DNA of 64,000 nt, from NCBI GenBank assembly GCA_963710315.1, contig CAVPZW010000009.1:598998-662997 (forward strand), written 5' to 3'. The stretch is from Palsa-360 sp963710315 (lineage in GTDB: Bacteria > Acidobacteriota > Terriglobia > Acidiferrales > UBA7541). The position numbers and the translations under genes were made by a program. Below, piece by piece: positions 11,147 through 18,427 of this stretch. Under the pieces are notes generated by a model. It had not been told where the DNA came from, ran no database searches, and saw only the letters and a list, made by a program, of their open reading frames with translations. Numbering within the stretch: the first letter of the stretch is position 1; the number at the start of each line of letters is the position of its first letter.

Positions 11147-12721
11147 TTACGACTTGCCGTCGGGTTGCCTATCGCGAGACGGCGTTTGGTATCCCGTATC
11201 GATTCCGCGTTGCGCGGCGGTCCGTGCCGAATCCGGCGCTCCTGTAACCGCCATCGCTGCTCTGTATTCGAGCACGGCGAGGTCCCGTTTGCCTTCTACA
11301 TCGTACATTCTTCCGAGATAAATATGCGACCAGGAAAGATTGGAAGGATCGGAATGTGCACCCGGTCCGGCCAGCGGATTTTGCGCGGCCGCGATCACTT
11401 TGTTAAAGAGTTCGCGCGCCTGGTCGGGCTTGCCCTGTAGCGCGGAAGCCACGGCAAGACCATAGGTGGCCTGCTGATCGTCCGGGCGAGACGCGAGCAC
11501 GCGCTCAAACGACGCGGCAGCCGCGGCGCCATTCCGCGCGGAAATTTGCCGCTGCCCTTCGGCCAGATCGTCGTCCAACGGATTCGAGGATGCAGCCTGC
11601 TTGGCTGCCGCGCGGTTGCGTTCCGGCGCCGAATCGACTGCCGGAGCCGCATCCGCGAATTTCACGCCGCGCAAACGGCGCTGCTCCGCATCCACATCGA
11701 TTCCCTTGATCAAGTCCGGCAGGTAATAGCCCATGGCAGGTTCCGATTTTTCAAATCCGGATAGTCCCGCATAAATGGGGCGAACCAGAACGTATCCGCT
11801 GCCTTCTGCCTGATCAATGGATTGGGCCAGATCCGCGGGAGACAAGCGGCGCAAGCGAAGCTCCACCGCGCGCACCAGGCATTCGTCAAAGAAGGCCGAG
11901 AAATCGTCGCGCAAGTCCACCGGAAGCTGCGGGGCACGCGCGGCGAATTCCAGCAGCGGAGAGGCTTTAGCTGCCTGGACACGGTAGCGGATGGCAATCG
12001 GATCGAGCAGAAAATGCAGAAATGCGTGGCGAATGTCGTCCATGGGCGGATCCGTGCTGGGCCGGACGACCAGCGCGTATTGATCGCCAAATGTCTTGAA
12101 AATTGTTTTGTCGCCCGCAAGGGGTTCGACGTAGACAGAGAATGTCCGGCCGCTCGCGGGACGCACAATTTCACGCAGATAATTGGAAATCGTGAAAACA
12201 AGGCTGGAGATGGGAGCGCGCAGGCTCTCAACGCCGCGTTCGTACTCCGGCTGATAAAATTTCCAGAGTTCGCCGATCTTGGCCTCGCTATCGAAATTGG
12301 CAAGGATGGGATTGAAGCCTTCCAGTGTCAGGGCTTCCGGCGGCAAATCGTCGCGGCGCAATTCAAATCGAAAGTCCGGAGGCGGTCCGATTACCAGTGC
12401 GAAGGAAACGAAGCGGGAAAACGTGGCGCCCGAATCGGCCACGGCATGCTCGCTATAATATTTGCGAAGCGCGGCCACTGCGGGGCCTTGCAGCGCGAGC
12501 ATTCTCTTGCGCAGCTGAATGCGCCCTGGCGTATCGCCCGGAGCGCCGGACACGTACCCGGCAGCGTCGAGAGCGCACATGACTGCGAAGAGCTGGCGAT
12601 CGGATTCAACGGAAACACTTCGCCGAGATTCGCTCGCCTGGGACGGCGCGGGCGCTTGCGCATGTATGGGTGCGAGCGCAACCGAAAGCAGGATGGCTGC
12701 GAGGCACGCGTTCCTAAACAT
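11147..12721 (-). CDS. Exported TPR protein
   Basis: The start is taken at the ATG at 12,721, where MFRNACLAAILLSVALAPIHAQ splits into a normal signal peptide (FRNACLAAILLSVALAPIHA). The older frame start at 12,748 adds only a polar stub. The product is about 524 residues. Its middle part is a globular region of unknown type (FSRFVSFALVIGPPPDFRF onward). The C-terminal 150 residues hold TPR repeats (QQATYGLAVASALQGKPDQA, WSHIYLGRMYDVEGKRDLA). It probably acts in the periplasm or outer envelope as a scaffold. The function is unknown. Confidence 0.7.
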   Translation of the reverse strand: MFRNACLAAILLSVALAPIHAQAPAPSQASESRRSVSVESDRQLFAVMCALDAAGYVSGAPGDTPGRIQLRKRMLALQGPAVAALRKYYSEHAVADSGATFSRFVSFALVIGPPPDFRFELRRDDLPPEALTLEGFNPILANFDSEAKIGELWKFYQPEYERGVESLRAPISSLVFTISNYLREIVRPASGRTFSVYVEPLAGDKTIFKTFGDQYALVVRPSTDPPMDDIRHAFLHFLLDPIAIRYRVQAAKASPLLEFAARAPQLPVDLRDDFSAFFDECLVRAVELRLRRLSPADLAQSIDQAEGSGYVLVRPIYAGLSGFEKSEPAMGYYLPDLIKGIDVDAEQRRLRGVKFADAAPAVDSAPERNRAAAKQAASSNPLDDDLAEGQRQISARNGAAAAASFERVLASRPDDQQATYGLAVASALQGKPDQARELFNKVIAAAQNPLAGPGAHSDPSNLSWSHIYLGRMYDVEGKRDLAVLEYRAAMAVTGAPDSARTAAQRGIDTGYQTPSRDRQPDGKS

Positions 12722-12896
12722 GGGACTGCTGTAACAAATTAGCGGCAATTGGGCATCCAGTCAGTCCATGAATCTACAAGGCCAAGCCAGCGCAGTCAAG
12801 AAACCCTCTCTAATTGGACGGCGATTTCGGGAGCTGGGTTGTCCTAATTCCTATTGTAGTTGGGAATGGGGAAAGATGAAGAAAATTTCGCGAAAA

Positions 12897-14633
12897 TTAA
12901 TTCAGTTTAAAATCGACACTGACAGTTACTTGCGACGGCGCGGGCTTGCCGTCCTGCAAACCTGGGGAATACTTCCATTGTTTTACCGAATCAATTGCCG
13001 CCTGCCGGAGAAGGATCGGGCCACTCAGAACTTTCGCACTAATGACATTGCCACCTTCATCGACGGTCATGGTAAGCGTGACTGCTCCCTGAATGTTCGC
13101 TTGCCGTGCGGCCGAGGGATATGCGAGCCGAGACGAAGATATCAGTTTTGGCTCGCGCACCGTCTTGGCCGCGGCTACAGGCGCCGGGGCCGACGTTGCA
13201 GGCGCGAAGGCAGAAGGTGGAGGCAGCGGAGCGCCGGACGTACGCCCGGAGGACGTCAACAGCCCCGCGGAGGGCACTCCTCCCACGAGTTCAGCCATGG
13301 CAATTTCCGTGCTGGGCGCTGCTCCGGCGTTCGAATCGGAATTATTCCTGTTGGGTGCGCTGGGGGAACTCATTTTCAAATTCGGCATCGCCGGCCGGCG
13401 CACGGGAGATGGGTCAGGCTGTTTAGCGGCAACGGCACTCTTCTCCGACAACCGAACTTTTTGCGGCTCTGGTCTTGAATCGTTGCTTGCCGGGCTGGTA
13501 ACAACAGCTGGAGTCGGTGTAATAGCAGCCACGGGCTGAGCCTGTTCGATAGCGATAGGCTGCGCTAAAGGCTGCGTCCCTGCCGCCTCTTGAGCTGACG
13601 TAGCCTGTTGCGCCGCCCCGGCAGATTCAGGCGCGCTGCTTGAAGGCGGTGGCGCAGATGTGGATGGCTGGCTGGTCACCGATGTTTGCGCAACGGAGAC
13701 AGGCGCAGCGCTTCGGTGCATGAAGAACACCACGCCGCCGACTGCTGCCAGGGCCAGGACAGCCGCGCCCACAATCATCGGCATGCGTCCACCGGCAGAA
13801 CTGGAAGATGAGCTGGGCTTCTCGTAAGCCATCAAGCCTTTGCTCATGAAATCGCGCGACTGCGCGGGAGTCAATGTAGAGGAAATCGTCGCCGACAAAT
13901 CCTTGGTGGTGGGCGAGTCTAGTTCGGATAAATTCCAATTTGCGAGCGAAGTGGGCTTGGCAGTTTCGGCATGGCTGTAGCCTGCGTCCTGGGCTGCCAA
14001 TTCCGGACTGGGCCGGTTCGGGCCGGCTTTCGAATAGCGAGGTGTGGTCGATATAGGAGTGCTGGTGAGTCCGCCTATGTCATCGAAAGTCGGCGCACCG
14101 CCCTGCGACTTGCTTGCAGGCTTCACTGGCGCTTCCGGGATTGCAGCCGCGCGAGGCGGCGCTGGAGTGCGCGGCGGCGCTGCGGGTTCCGGACGAACGG
14201 GTGAGATGATGGGTGGCGGCGCGGCGGCAACTGGGGCGCTCTCCTGGTGAATGCTCCAGAAATCGCTGACCGCCTCTATAAATTGGACTTCGACGTATCC
14301 TTTTACGCTCGGCAGGTTGCGGCCGCCAACCACGCGGCAGACCACATCGCGCCCACTCGGATCCGTAAGAATGACGGTTAACCCAATGGGTAAGTTTTCC
14401 GAACAGCGAAGAACGGCTCCGTTATCGAACACAATGACGGTGCGCACCTCTTCGCGAATCGGCTTGGCCACGCCGCCCGCTTCGCTGGGCAGGCTCCGAA
14501 TGGTGACGCCAAGTTCCAGGCAGACGGGATTGGAACGCGCGGATTCCCCGGAATTGCCCTCGGAATTTTGAGAAGCTGTGCCCTGCTTGCCGGGAGCGTT
14601 GGTCTCAAAAGGATCTTTTGTTGATAGCGTCAT
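12897..14633 (-). CDS. PilZ-TonB fusion protein
   Basis: Product of 578 residues with three parts. Residues ~40-130 read as a PilZ-like domain (GAVLRCSENLPIGLTVIL, CRVVGGRNLPSVKGYVEVQF, then DFWSIH), cytoplasmic. A transmembrane helix lies around 283-303 (MIVGAAVLALAAVGGVVFF). A long Pro/Ser/Ala-rich spacer then leads to a TonB C-terminal domain (SRLAYPSAARQANIQGAVT, IDSVKQWKYSPGLQDGKP). TonB tails contact outer-membrane receptors to pass on proton-motive energy, while PilZ domains often sense cyclic di-GMP. The canonical RxxxR and DxSxxG residues of c-di-GMP-binding PilZ are not clear here. Such fusions are typical of Acidobacteriota. Confidence 0.8.
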   Translation of the reverse strand: MTLSTKDPFETNAPGKQGTASQNSEGNSGESARSNPVCLELGVTIRSLPSEAGGVAKPIREEVRTVIVFDNGAVLRCSENLPIGLTVILTDPSGRDVVCRVVGGRNLPSVKGYVEVQFIEAVSDFWSIHQESAPVAAAPPPIISPVRPEPAAPPRTPAPPRAAAIPEAPVKPASKSQGGAPTFDDIGGLTSTPISTTPRYSKAGPNRPSPELAAQDAGYSHAETAKPTSLANWNLSELDSPTTKDLSATISSTLTPAQSRDFMSKGLMAYEKPSSSSSSAGGRMPMIVGAAVLALAAVGGVVFFMHRSAAPVSVAQTSVTSQPSTSAPPPSSSAPESAGAAQQATSAQEAAGTQPLAQPIAIEQAQPVAAITPTPAVVTSPASNDSRPEPQKVRLSEKSAVAAKQPDPSPVRRPAMPNLKMSSPSAPNRNNSDSNAGAAPSTEIAMAELVGGVPSAGLLTSSGRTSGAPLPPPSAFAPATSAPAPVAAAKTVREPKLISSSRLAYPSAARQANIQGAVTLTMTVDEGGNVISAKVLSGPILLRQAAIDSVKQWKYSPGLQDGKPAPSQVTVSVDFKLN

Positions 14634-14722
14634 GGCATTTCGATCCTGAAAGGTCCCACGCGAAGAGGGACGAGTACCTTTAGAATATTCTTATTTTCGG
14701 CTTAGCAAGGATAGATTAGCTA

Positions 14723-14738
14723 TGGTACGTGGGTACTA
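14723..14738. repeat. Left attachment-site repeat (attL/R candidate)
   Basis: TGGTACGTGGGTACTA, identical to 19,472-19,487. Internally it is an imperfect dyad, TGGTAC-GTGG-GTACTA, which fits a tyrosine-recombinase core: two inverted arm-like half sites about a short spacer. Confidence 0.7.
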
Positions 14739-14771
14739 GTTACGCAACATGCGGCCTTGGCGGCGGTCGCG

Positions 14772-14850
14772 GTGTCTGTGTATGGTAGGAGTGTCGCGCT
14801 AATGGGGTACGGTGTCAAGGGGTGAATGACACCGGGCGTGTTGCGGTGTC
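14772..14850. promoter_or_regulatory. Cluster of GGTGTC motifs at the left element end
   Basis: GGTGTC or its complement GACACC occurs about four times here (14,771, 14,811, 14,828-14,833, 14,845), plus GTGTCG at 14,791. Two copies form the dyad GTGTCA-N9-TGACAC at 14,812-14,832. The right end has a matching dyad GTGTCA-N7-TGACAC (19,407-19,425). Their place just inside each att repeat suits arm-type integrase or accessory-factor sites (inference). Confidence 0.45.
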
Positions 14851-14856
14851 CAGCGG

Positions 14857-15222
14857 CTAGCGGAGCGATCTGAGGATGAGGCGGAGAAGGGCGGGGCGTG
14901 GGGGAGTCTTGGCGCTTCCCTTGGCCTGAGCGATTGCCTTGGGCAGGAGTTTTACAAGTGCGCGTATGGCCGTGGCTCTGGCGGTCTGGACGGCAAGCTG
15001 CTGGCGTTCTTCTTCCGAGGCGCGCGCGCCCTTGATTGCCTCGGTCTCTTCGCTAGCTTTTTCCGCTTGCGCTTCGGCGTTGGCGACGTGCCAGCAAAGG
15101 TTTGTGGCGATCTCGACCAGCTCGCTTACGACTTTTTTTAGCTCGGGGATGTTGAGGGTCTGGTTGGCTGCGGCTTGCTGCGCGGCGATTTTCCTGCGGT
15201 AGCTGTCGGTAGCTTCACTCAC
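14857..15222 (-). CDS. Small coiled-coil protein of the integrative element
   Basis: 121 residues from a GTG start at 15,222 that overlaps the stop of the upstream gene (GTGA), so translation is probably coupled. The middle is strongly helical and charged (ELKKVVSELVEIATNL, EAQAEKASEETEAIKG, SEEERQQLAVQTARATA), as in a coiled coil, and the tail is basic (PALLRLILRSLR). No family is recognised. It is the last gene before the left att repeat. Possible roles are DNA-binding accessory factor or structural partner of the 183-residue protein; neither is shown by sequence. Confidence 0.55.
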   Translation of the reverse strand: MSEATDSYRRKIAAQQAAANQTLNIPELKKVVSELVEIATNLCWHVANAEAQAEKASEETEAIKGARASEEERQQLAVQTARATAIRALVKLLPKAIAQAKGSAKTPPRPALLRLILRSLR

Positions 15223-15770
15223 GGGGCGGCGTCCTTGTTGGCTGCGGGTTCTAGGGCTTGTTCCCTAGCGCGCTGGCAGCGGGTGCAGTGGCAGATGCCG
15301 CACCAGCAATTGCGGGCCGTGCATGTGGGGAGTTCCTTATGGTGCTCGCGCTTGTCGGCCGGTTTCTGCAAGAGGCGCTCGATCTGTGCGGCGTTCACGG
15401 CTCTTTTTTCCTCAGTGCGTTTTTCACGCGCGGCCCGCCTGAGGAATCGTTCGGCTTCCTCGCACAGGCGGGCCTCGCGTTTCTTTCCGGGCCCGGACCA
15501 GCGCGTTGGGTCGTAGAGCAAATTTTGCTCGTTCACGACACTGCATACGTGCGATCCGGTCCCGAAAATCTCTTCGACGGTTTGCAGGATGCGGGCTTTT
15601 TGGCGCTCGCGCATCCTGTCCGCCCTAGCCCTGCGCCGTTCGTTGGCTGCATTGTTAAGCGCGGGATTTTTGCGGCGGTTTCGGTGTCGGTCTCTTTCCC
15701 GGATTTTTTTAGCCGCGTTTTGTGCCGGTGAGTTTTTTGGCCTGGGCATACATGACCCGCGCGAGGCCAC
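15219..15770 (-). CDS. Basic, cysteine-tailed protein of the integrative element
   Basis: 183 residues if the GTG at 15,770 is used (GAGG lies 6 bases upstream); an ATG at 15,749 is the alternative. The N-terminal half is extremely Arg/Lys-rich (KKIRERDRHRNRRKNP, ERRRARADRMRERQKAR), suggesting nucleic-acid binding. A central block has SHVCSVVNEQNLLYDPTRW. The C-terminal 40 residues hold a dense Cys cluster (CTARNCWCGICHCTRC, six Cys), likely a zinc-binding fold. It directly follows the hairpin block on the same strand, so an RNA- or DNA-binding role tied to that block is attractive but inferred. Confidence 0.55.
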   Translation of the reverse strand: MASRGSCMPRPKNSPAQNAAKKIRERDRHRNRRKNPALNNAANERRRARADRMRERQKARILQTVEEIFGTGSHVCSVVNEQNLLYDPTRWSGPGKKREARLCEEAERFLRRAAREKRTEEKRAVNAAQIERLLQKPADKREHHKELPTCTARNCWCGICHCTRCQRAREQALEPAANKDAAP

Positions 15771-16369
15771 TATCCTCGCGCGGGCCTTTGGGAAAACGGC
15801 TCCGCATGAAGCCGCCGGTCCCGATCTGGATTCGGGGACCGCGATGGATTGTGCCCTGTGATCGCCGCTGGCACAAGGGGTAGTGTTGCCTTTTTTAGCA
15901 CCTTCGCGGGTTCGGGGCTGTTCCGGGGGTTTTGCAGAATGTCACTCGCCGGTTTCCACACCTCACCATGCCCTCTTGATCAGGCCTGAGGGGATGGTGA
16001 GGTGTGGAAAGCGGCTGGCGCGGTCGCTCGGGTTGCGCACGGTTTTTCCGTGGACGCGCGATCTCGCACGAACCGGGCCACAGGCTCACCGTGGTCCGGT
16101 TCGTGCGCGCCCGGGCTGCGCATGCTGGCTCTGGTGTTGCGTAGCACGCGATTGGGTTCAAATCGCCCGCGTTTTTTTTGCGGGCGGTTTGCTTTCCGGA
16201 AACTGCTTTTCGTGAGTGGCGTTTTGCCGGTCCGCCGCTTTCCGCGGACTGGCAGCCATAGTACCCACTGAGGGGTGCAGGGCTGCGGAGCGGAGGCCCG
16301 CGCGGGACGCATTCGGCAATCCATTCACCGTCCCGCGCGGGCCGGAGCGGAGTAGCCCTGCGCCCCGAT

Positions 16370-16574
16370 CCGAACGGCCCTCAGCGTGATCGCAACATAG
16401 TGCTTCTTATGTTTGGGGCATTTTGCGGGAACGGTCGGACTTTCGCCGTTCGGCCCGCCCGCCGCCCTGCGGTCGCACCTTCGAGAAGGCGGGCGGGCCG
16501 AACGGCGAAAGGCCGACCGTTGCAGCCCTGAACATAAGAACCACTATGTTGTTTTCGCGCTGAGGGCCGTTCGG
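16370..16574. repeat. Giant near-perfect hairpin (71 of ~94 arm positions paired)
   Basis: Three nested stems: 16,370-16,386 with 16,558-16,574 (17/17); 16,394-16,413 with 16,531-16,550 (19/20); 16,430-16,463 with 16,488-16,521 (33/34). The internal loops are 7x7 and 16x9 bases and the apical loop has 24 bases. The order and symmetry are too good for chance. It may be a cruciform in DNA or a rod-like RNA. Confidence 0.85.
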
Positions 16575-16582
16575 TCTGGCGC

Positions 16583-17181
16583 TTTTGACTTGCGCCTGGG
16601 CTGGCGAGGGTTACCGCCCGCCCGGTTTCTTTGCGCTCATCGAGGACCCGCGCCACGCGCGTGTGCGGGCGCTGGCGTTCGGCAGGGGGACCCGCGATAG
16701 CGGGGGGCGTAGCCCCGGCGAGTCCGCGAGCCGCCAGCGGGGGTTTCTCGGCTGCGATGCGTGTCGCAGATCGCCGCGCCGTGTGCGGGGATGATTTCGT
16801 CCGGACCCCCGGCCACGGGGGGACGGGGGAAGCCGCGCGTGAGCGCGGTGGCAGGCAGGATGTGTCCGTAGGGCAACGGTTTTGAGTTGCGCATGGGCTG
16901 GCGAGGGTTACCGCCCGCCCGGTTTCTTTGCGCTTATCGAGGATCCGCGCCACGCGCGTGTGCGGGCGCCGGTGTTCGGCAGGGGGACCCGCGATAGTGG
17001 GGGGCGTAGCCCCGGCGAGTCAGCGAGCCGCCAGCGGGGGTTTCTCGGCTGCGATGCGTGTCGCAGATCGCCGCGTTGTGTGCGGGGATGATTTCGTCCG
17101 GACCCCCGGCCACGGGGGGACAGGGGAAGCCGCGCGTGAGCGCGGTGGCAGGCAGGATGTGTCCGCAGGGCAACGGTTTTG
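16583..17181. repeat. Two tandem copies of a 297-bp unit
   Basis: Unit 1 is 16,583-16,879 and unit 2 is 16,880-17,176, followed by the first bases of a third unit (TTTTG). The copies differ at only a handful of bases. Each unit contains short perfect hairpins such as CCCGC-GATA-GCGGG and GGGGC-GTA-GCCCC. The period equals 99 codons and both strands stay open, but codon bias is not protein-like. Confidence 0.85.
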
Positions 17182-17225
17182 CGATGTGTACACGCCGAGG
17201 GTCCGGCGTGTACACATGCAACGTT

Positions 17226-17393
17226 CTACTTGCGGGCCTCCCTTCGGCGGCGCCGCGCGATCACGGCTACGATCAGCCATACGAATGTGCAGCCGACGGC
17301 TTCCATCCAGAGCGCCGCGTTCGGTCCGAATACGGTAGCGACGGTTGAGAGTGCAAGTGTGAAGCAGACGGTTACAACCATAGCGGCTCTCAC
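17226..17393 (-). CDS. Small two-helix membrane protein of the element
   Basis: 55 residues from a GTG at 17,393 whose GTGA overlaps the stop of the preceding gene. An upstream GTG at 17,450 would add 19 Arg/Pro-rich residues and overlap more. Two hydrophobic helices are clear (AAMVVTVCFTLALSTVATVF and MEAVGCTFVWLIVAVI), ending in a basic tail RRRRREARK. It has holin-like or small-toxin-like size and topology, but I see no family signature. It is the last gene before the hairpin block. Confidence 0.55.
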   Translation of the reverse strand: MRAAMVVTVCFTLALSTVATVFGPNAALWMEAVGCTFVWLIVAVIARRRRREARK

Positions 17394-17641
17394 GATTCGC
17401 CGCCGTGGTCGTGGTGGCCGTCCGGTACGGGAATCCCAATTTGTCGGCACCAGTCGCGCAGCGATTTTCCCTCGAAGTACAGGGCCACGATGCGCTTGAA
17501 GTCCGACAGTGTCGTTTGGACTGCGACGTTTTGGTTGACGTAGGCTTGCTCGACTGCTGTAACGATAGCTTTATCGACGCGGGCAGTCGCCAGTTCCACC
17601 GGCGACTGCGGGTGCTGCATGTATTCGTCTCTGGCTGTCAC
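17390..17641 (-). CDS. Small soluble protein of the element
   Basis: 83 residues from a GTG at 17,641 that overlaps the upstream stop (GTGA). The frame stays open to 17,905, but the extra part is antisense-like and overlaps the neighbour, so I reject it. The middle (DKAIVTAVEQAYVNQNVAVQ, then TLSDFKRIVALYFEGKSL) is alpha-helical. The end (GIPVPDGHHDHGGES) is His-rich. No known family is recognised. Its place in the coupled run suggests it is made with the other small proteins. Confidence 0.5.
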   Translation of the reverse strand: MTARDEYMQHPQSPVELATARVDKAIVTAVEQAYVNQNVAVQTTLSDFKRIVALYFEGKSLRDWCRQIGIPVPDGHHDHGGES

Positions 17642-17874
17642 TTTCTTCGCCTCCGTTGTTTTAGGATTTTCTTTCTCAGCGCCTTGATCTGTTTGCGTGC
17701 GGTGTCGGCCACCTTGTTCATGCGGTGGAGTTCTTCCAGCACGGTTCGCAGTGCGTCGGTTTCGTTCCTGCTTATCCAGCGGACGACTCCGCGCATTGTG
17801 TTGTTTTGGGATTTGTGTAGGTCGGCGTGCATGGCCCACAGGCGGTGTCTTGCTATCTCTACTTCTGCTGCCAT
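17638..17874 (-). CDS. Small basic helical protein of the element
   Basis: 78 residues, ATG at 17,874, overlapping the preceding gene by 16 bases. Two long helices are predicted (VEIARHRLWAMHADLHKSQ and DALRTVLEELHRMNKVADTA) followed by a Lys/Arg tail (ARKQIKALRKKILKQRRRRK). The shape suits a DNA- or RNA-binding accessory protein such as a recombination directionality factor, though no Xis-type helix-turn-helix is evident. Function unknown. Confidence 0.5.
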   Translation of the reverse strand: MAAEVEIARHRLWAMHADLHKSQNNTMRGVVRWISRNETDALRTVLEELHRMNKVADTARKQIKALRKKILKQRRRRK

Positions 17875-18080
17875 GGTCGGTTACTCCCTTGTCTGGTTGG
17901 CCCATCGAGCGCGGCTTGCACTCTTTTTAGGTCCATGCCCGGTTCGTTGATGAATTTGCCGATGTGCGATTTGCGGTCTCTTTCGAGGCACGCGGCGCAC
18001 TGTGCACCTTCGCCGGTGTCCTCATGCACGGTGTCGTTCTTGCAGCGCGGGCAGCGGCGCATTTCGAGGTGGAATGTCAT
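17859..18080 (-). CDS. Zinc-ribbon-like small protein of the element
   Basis: 73 residues. The ATG at 18,080 overlaps the stop of the upstream gene (ATGA). The N-terminal half has two CxxC knuckles (RRCPRCKND and AQCAACLERDR, Cys about residues 10, 13, 28, 31), as in zinc ribbons. The rest is polar. It may bind nucleic acid or a protein partner. No family is recognised. Confidence 0.55.
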   Translation of the reverse strand: MTFHLEMRRCPRCKNDTVHEDTGEGAQCAACLERDRKSHIGKFINEPGMDLKRVQAALDGPTRQGSNRPWQQK

Positions 18081-18427
18081 GCGGCACCGTCCTTTTTTGG
18101 TTGGTCTGGATTGGGGGTGTTGGCGTCCGCGCTACCCCCTGTGGGACCCCTTTTTTTAAAGGTGGCGAGGTGGATGATGGCGAGCTGTTCGAGATCGGCT
18201 TGTGTTTGCGGCGGCTCGTCGGTGTGCGCGCGCGCAGCGGTGGCGCATTGCGGGCAGATGCCGTGCGAGATGGACATTCGGTCAGGCTGGTGGAAGAGAA
18301 TTGTTGTAGCGCCGCTGGTGCAAGCAAGGATCGCTTCTCCGTCAACGTTGACGAGGTTAAGGGGTTGCTGACAGGCTTCGCACCTGTAGGCGATGATTCC
18401 GCCGCACCAGGCGCACATGATTTTCAT
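18077..18427 (-). CDS. Multi-CxxC zinc-binding protein of the element
   Basis: 116 residues from the ATG at 18,427, which overlaps the integrase stop (ATGA). Three CxxC pairs are present: MCAWCGG (Cys 5 and 8), YRCEACQQ and ICPQCAT. A Lys/Pro/Asp-rich tail follows. This is the pattern of a small zinc-binding protein with one or two ribbons. The direct overlap with the integrase suggests coupled synthesis, and an accessory role in integration or element regulation is plausible but not shown. Confidence 0.55.
   Translation of the reverse strand: MKIMCAWCGGIIAYRCEACQQPLNLVNVDGEAILACTSGATTILFHQPDRMSISHGICPQCATAARAHTDEPPQTQADLEQLAIIHLATFKKRGPTGGSADANTPNPDQPKKDGAA

Larger units (their letters stand above)
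15756..17216. repeat. Array of about ten inverted repeats, non-coding block of the element
   Basis: Successive stem-loops fill the block: 15,756-15,784; 15,816-15,842; 15,953-16,010 (17-bp perfect arms); 16,037-16,051; 16,065-16,107 (17-bp arms, one mismatch); 16,164-16,186 (7-bp arms around a T-run loop); 16,225-16,254; 16,272-16,366; 16,370-16,574 (giant hairpin). Two 297-bp tandem repeats follow, then 17,185-17,216 (13-bp perfect arms). No reading frame here has coding character: open frames exist on both strands only because of high GC. It separates two gene groups of one orientation and would be transcribed with them if there is no terminator. A large structured RNA or a recombination/replication region are the two main ideas. 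Confidence 0.8.

Noticed and set aside
16381..16953. A 190-residue minus-strand frame in the hairpin/tandem-repeat block
   Set aside because: It repeats with the 297-bp unit and crosses the giant hairpin. Both strands are open there, so the openness reflects base composition.
16583..17181. CRISPR array or similar
   Set aside because: Two 297-bp direct copies without spacers and no cas genes. Not a CRISPR layout.
17642..17905. Longer N-terminus for the 83-residue element protein (171 residues)
   Set aside because: The extra part overlaps the neighbouring gene fully and reads as its shadow. The GTG at 17,641 fits the overlap pattern of the whole run.
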